A stretch of 5,688 nucleotides of DNA, from positions 1 through 5,688 of the forward strand of contig CACZQT010000166.1 of assembly GCA_902783295.1 (NCBI GenBank), read 5' to 3'. Every line of letters starts with the position of its first letter. The first letter of the stretch is position 1. This document shows positions 5,223 to 5,688 of the stretch, in pieces. Under the pieces are notes generated by a model that did no database searches, was not told the origin of the DNA, and worked only from the letters and a program-made list of their open reading frames with translations. Made by a program: the position numbers and the translations under genes. The stretch is from an uncultured Lachnospiraceae bacterium (GTDB taxonomy: Bacteria > Bacillota > Clostridia > Lachnospirales > Lachnospiraceae).

Positions 5223-5688
5223 ATGAAACAGAAAACAATATCCGAAGTCCTGAAAGAACAGTATGGCGGTAAGGTGCTGAAACTGTCCCTGAATGCCGGC
5301 TGCACGTGCCCGAACCGGGACGGGACGAAAGGCCGGGGCGGCTGCAGTTTCTGCTCGGAGGGCGGCTCCGGAGAGTTTGCGGCACAGGCAGCCCCTTTAA
5401 AGGAGCAGATAGCACAGGCAAAAAAACTGGTGGATAAAAAGTTCCCGCATACACAGCCGGAGGAAAACAGGAAGTACATTGCATATTTTCAGCCGTTTTC
5501 CAATACGTACGGGGACTTCGAACGGCTGGAGAGGCTGTACAGAGAAGCCGTCGCTTATCCGGAAATCGAAGTTCTGTCCCTGGCTACCAGGCCGGACTGC
5601 CTTCCGGAGAATATGGTCAGCCTGCTGGAGGAGCTGAACAGGCAGAAACCTGTATGGGTAGAACTGGGGCTGCAGACCATTCATGAGC
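5223..5688 (+). CDS. TIGR01212-type radical SAM protein (YhcC-like), 3' end outside the window
   Basis: The first 155 residues of a radical SAM protein are present and the reading frame is open to the window edge. Radical SAM enzymes use a 4Fe-4S cluster to cleave S-adenosylmethionine and make a radical. The cluster ligands are C29, C41 and C44 in CPNRDGTKGRGGCSFC, a C-x11-C-x2-C arrangement typical of the TIGR01212/YhcC group rather than the classical C-x3-C-x2-C. Further family segments are AYFQPFSNTYGDFERL at about 87-102, SLATRPDCLP near 119-128, and VELGLQTIHE at the edge. C27 is an additional cysteine near the cluster. ATG 5223 has GGGAG at 5211-5215, seven bases upstream. The biochemical reaction of this family is, as far as I know, not established. 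Full members have about 300 residues, so roughly half is missing here. Confidence 0.9.
   Translation, partial: MKQKTISEVLKEQYGGKVLKLSLNAGCTCPNRDGTKGRGGCSFCSEGGSGEFAAQAAPLKEQIAQAKKLVDKKFPHTQPEENRKYIAYFQPFSNTYGDFERLERLYREAVAYPEIEVLSLATRPDCLPENMVSLLEELNRQKPVWVELGLQTIHE

Overview
The window looks like ordinary chromosomal DNA from a Gram-positive Clostridia member, most likely Lachnospiraceae. This is inferred from the moderate GC content, the AGGAGG-type ribosome binding sites, the tight gene packing and the flavour of the proteins (a YggC/FrcK-type kinase, an AlkZ-related protein, a short peptide deformylase with a GMAANMIG motif, and a TIGR01212-type radical SAM protein). No rRNA, tRNA, CRISPR array, insertion sequence or phage gene was seen.

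Layout. Bases 1-120 are AT-rich and hold no gene I can support; all three forward frames close within about 30 bases. A sigma-A-like promoter (121-150) and a leader with a terminator-like hairpin (175-208) precede a P-loop nucleoside-kinase-like gene (272-1039). It overlaps the start of an AlkZ-related gene (1039-1758) by one base. After a 106-base gap come three tightly spaced genes: a 77-residue CxxC protein of unknown function (1865-2098), a GIY-YIG nuclease-fold protein overlapping it by 11 bases (2088-2354), and a two-helix membrane protein (2367-2852). A promoter with a perfect TTGACA box (2887-2915) then leads to a secreted protein with two SH3-like domains (3018-3512) and a peptide deformylase-like gene (3543-3953). 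A 10-bp-stem hairpin (3962-4006) lies between that gene and a convergent minus-strand gene for a tandem two-domain GNAT acetyltransferase (4015-5037). Divergent from the GNAT gene, a TIGR01212-type radical SAM gene starts at 5223 and runs off the right edge.

How the genes work together. No single pathway is evident. The first two genes are probably translationally coupled, and genes three to five are probably co-transcribed. The most notable non-coding feature is the GNAT/radical SAM intergenic region. There the palindromic hexamer TTGCAA can serve as the -35 box of both divergent promoters, each with an exact 17-base spacer to a good -10 box, and a perfect 10-bp inverted repeat brackets the GNAT -10 box. 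Other points worth a second look are the deformylase-like protein, which lacks the motif-1 glutamine, and the fused GNAT protein. I did not find convincing evidence of a new multi-gene defence or metabolic system.
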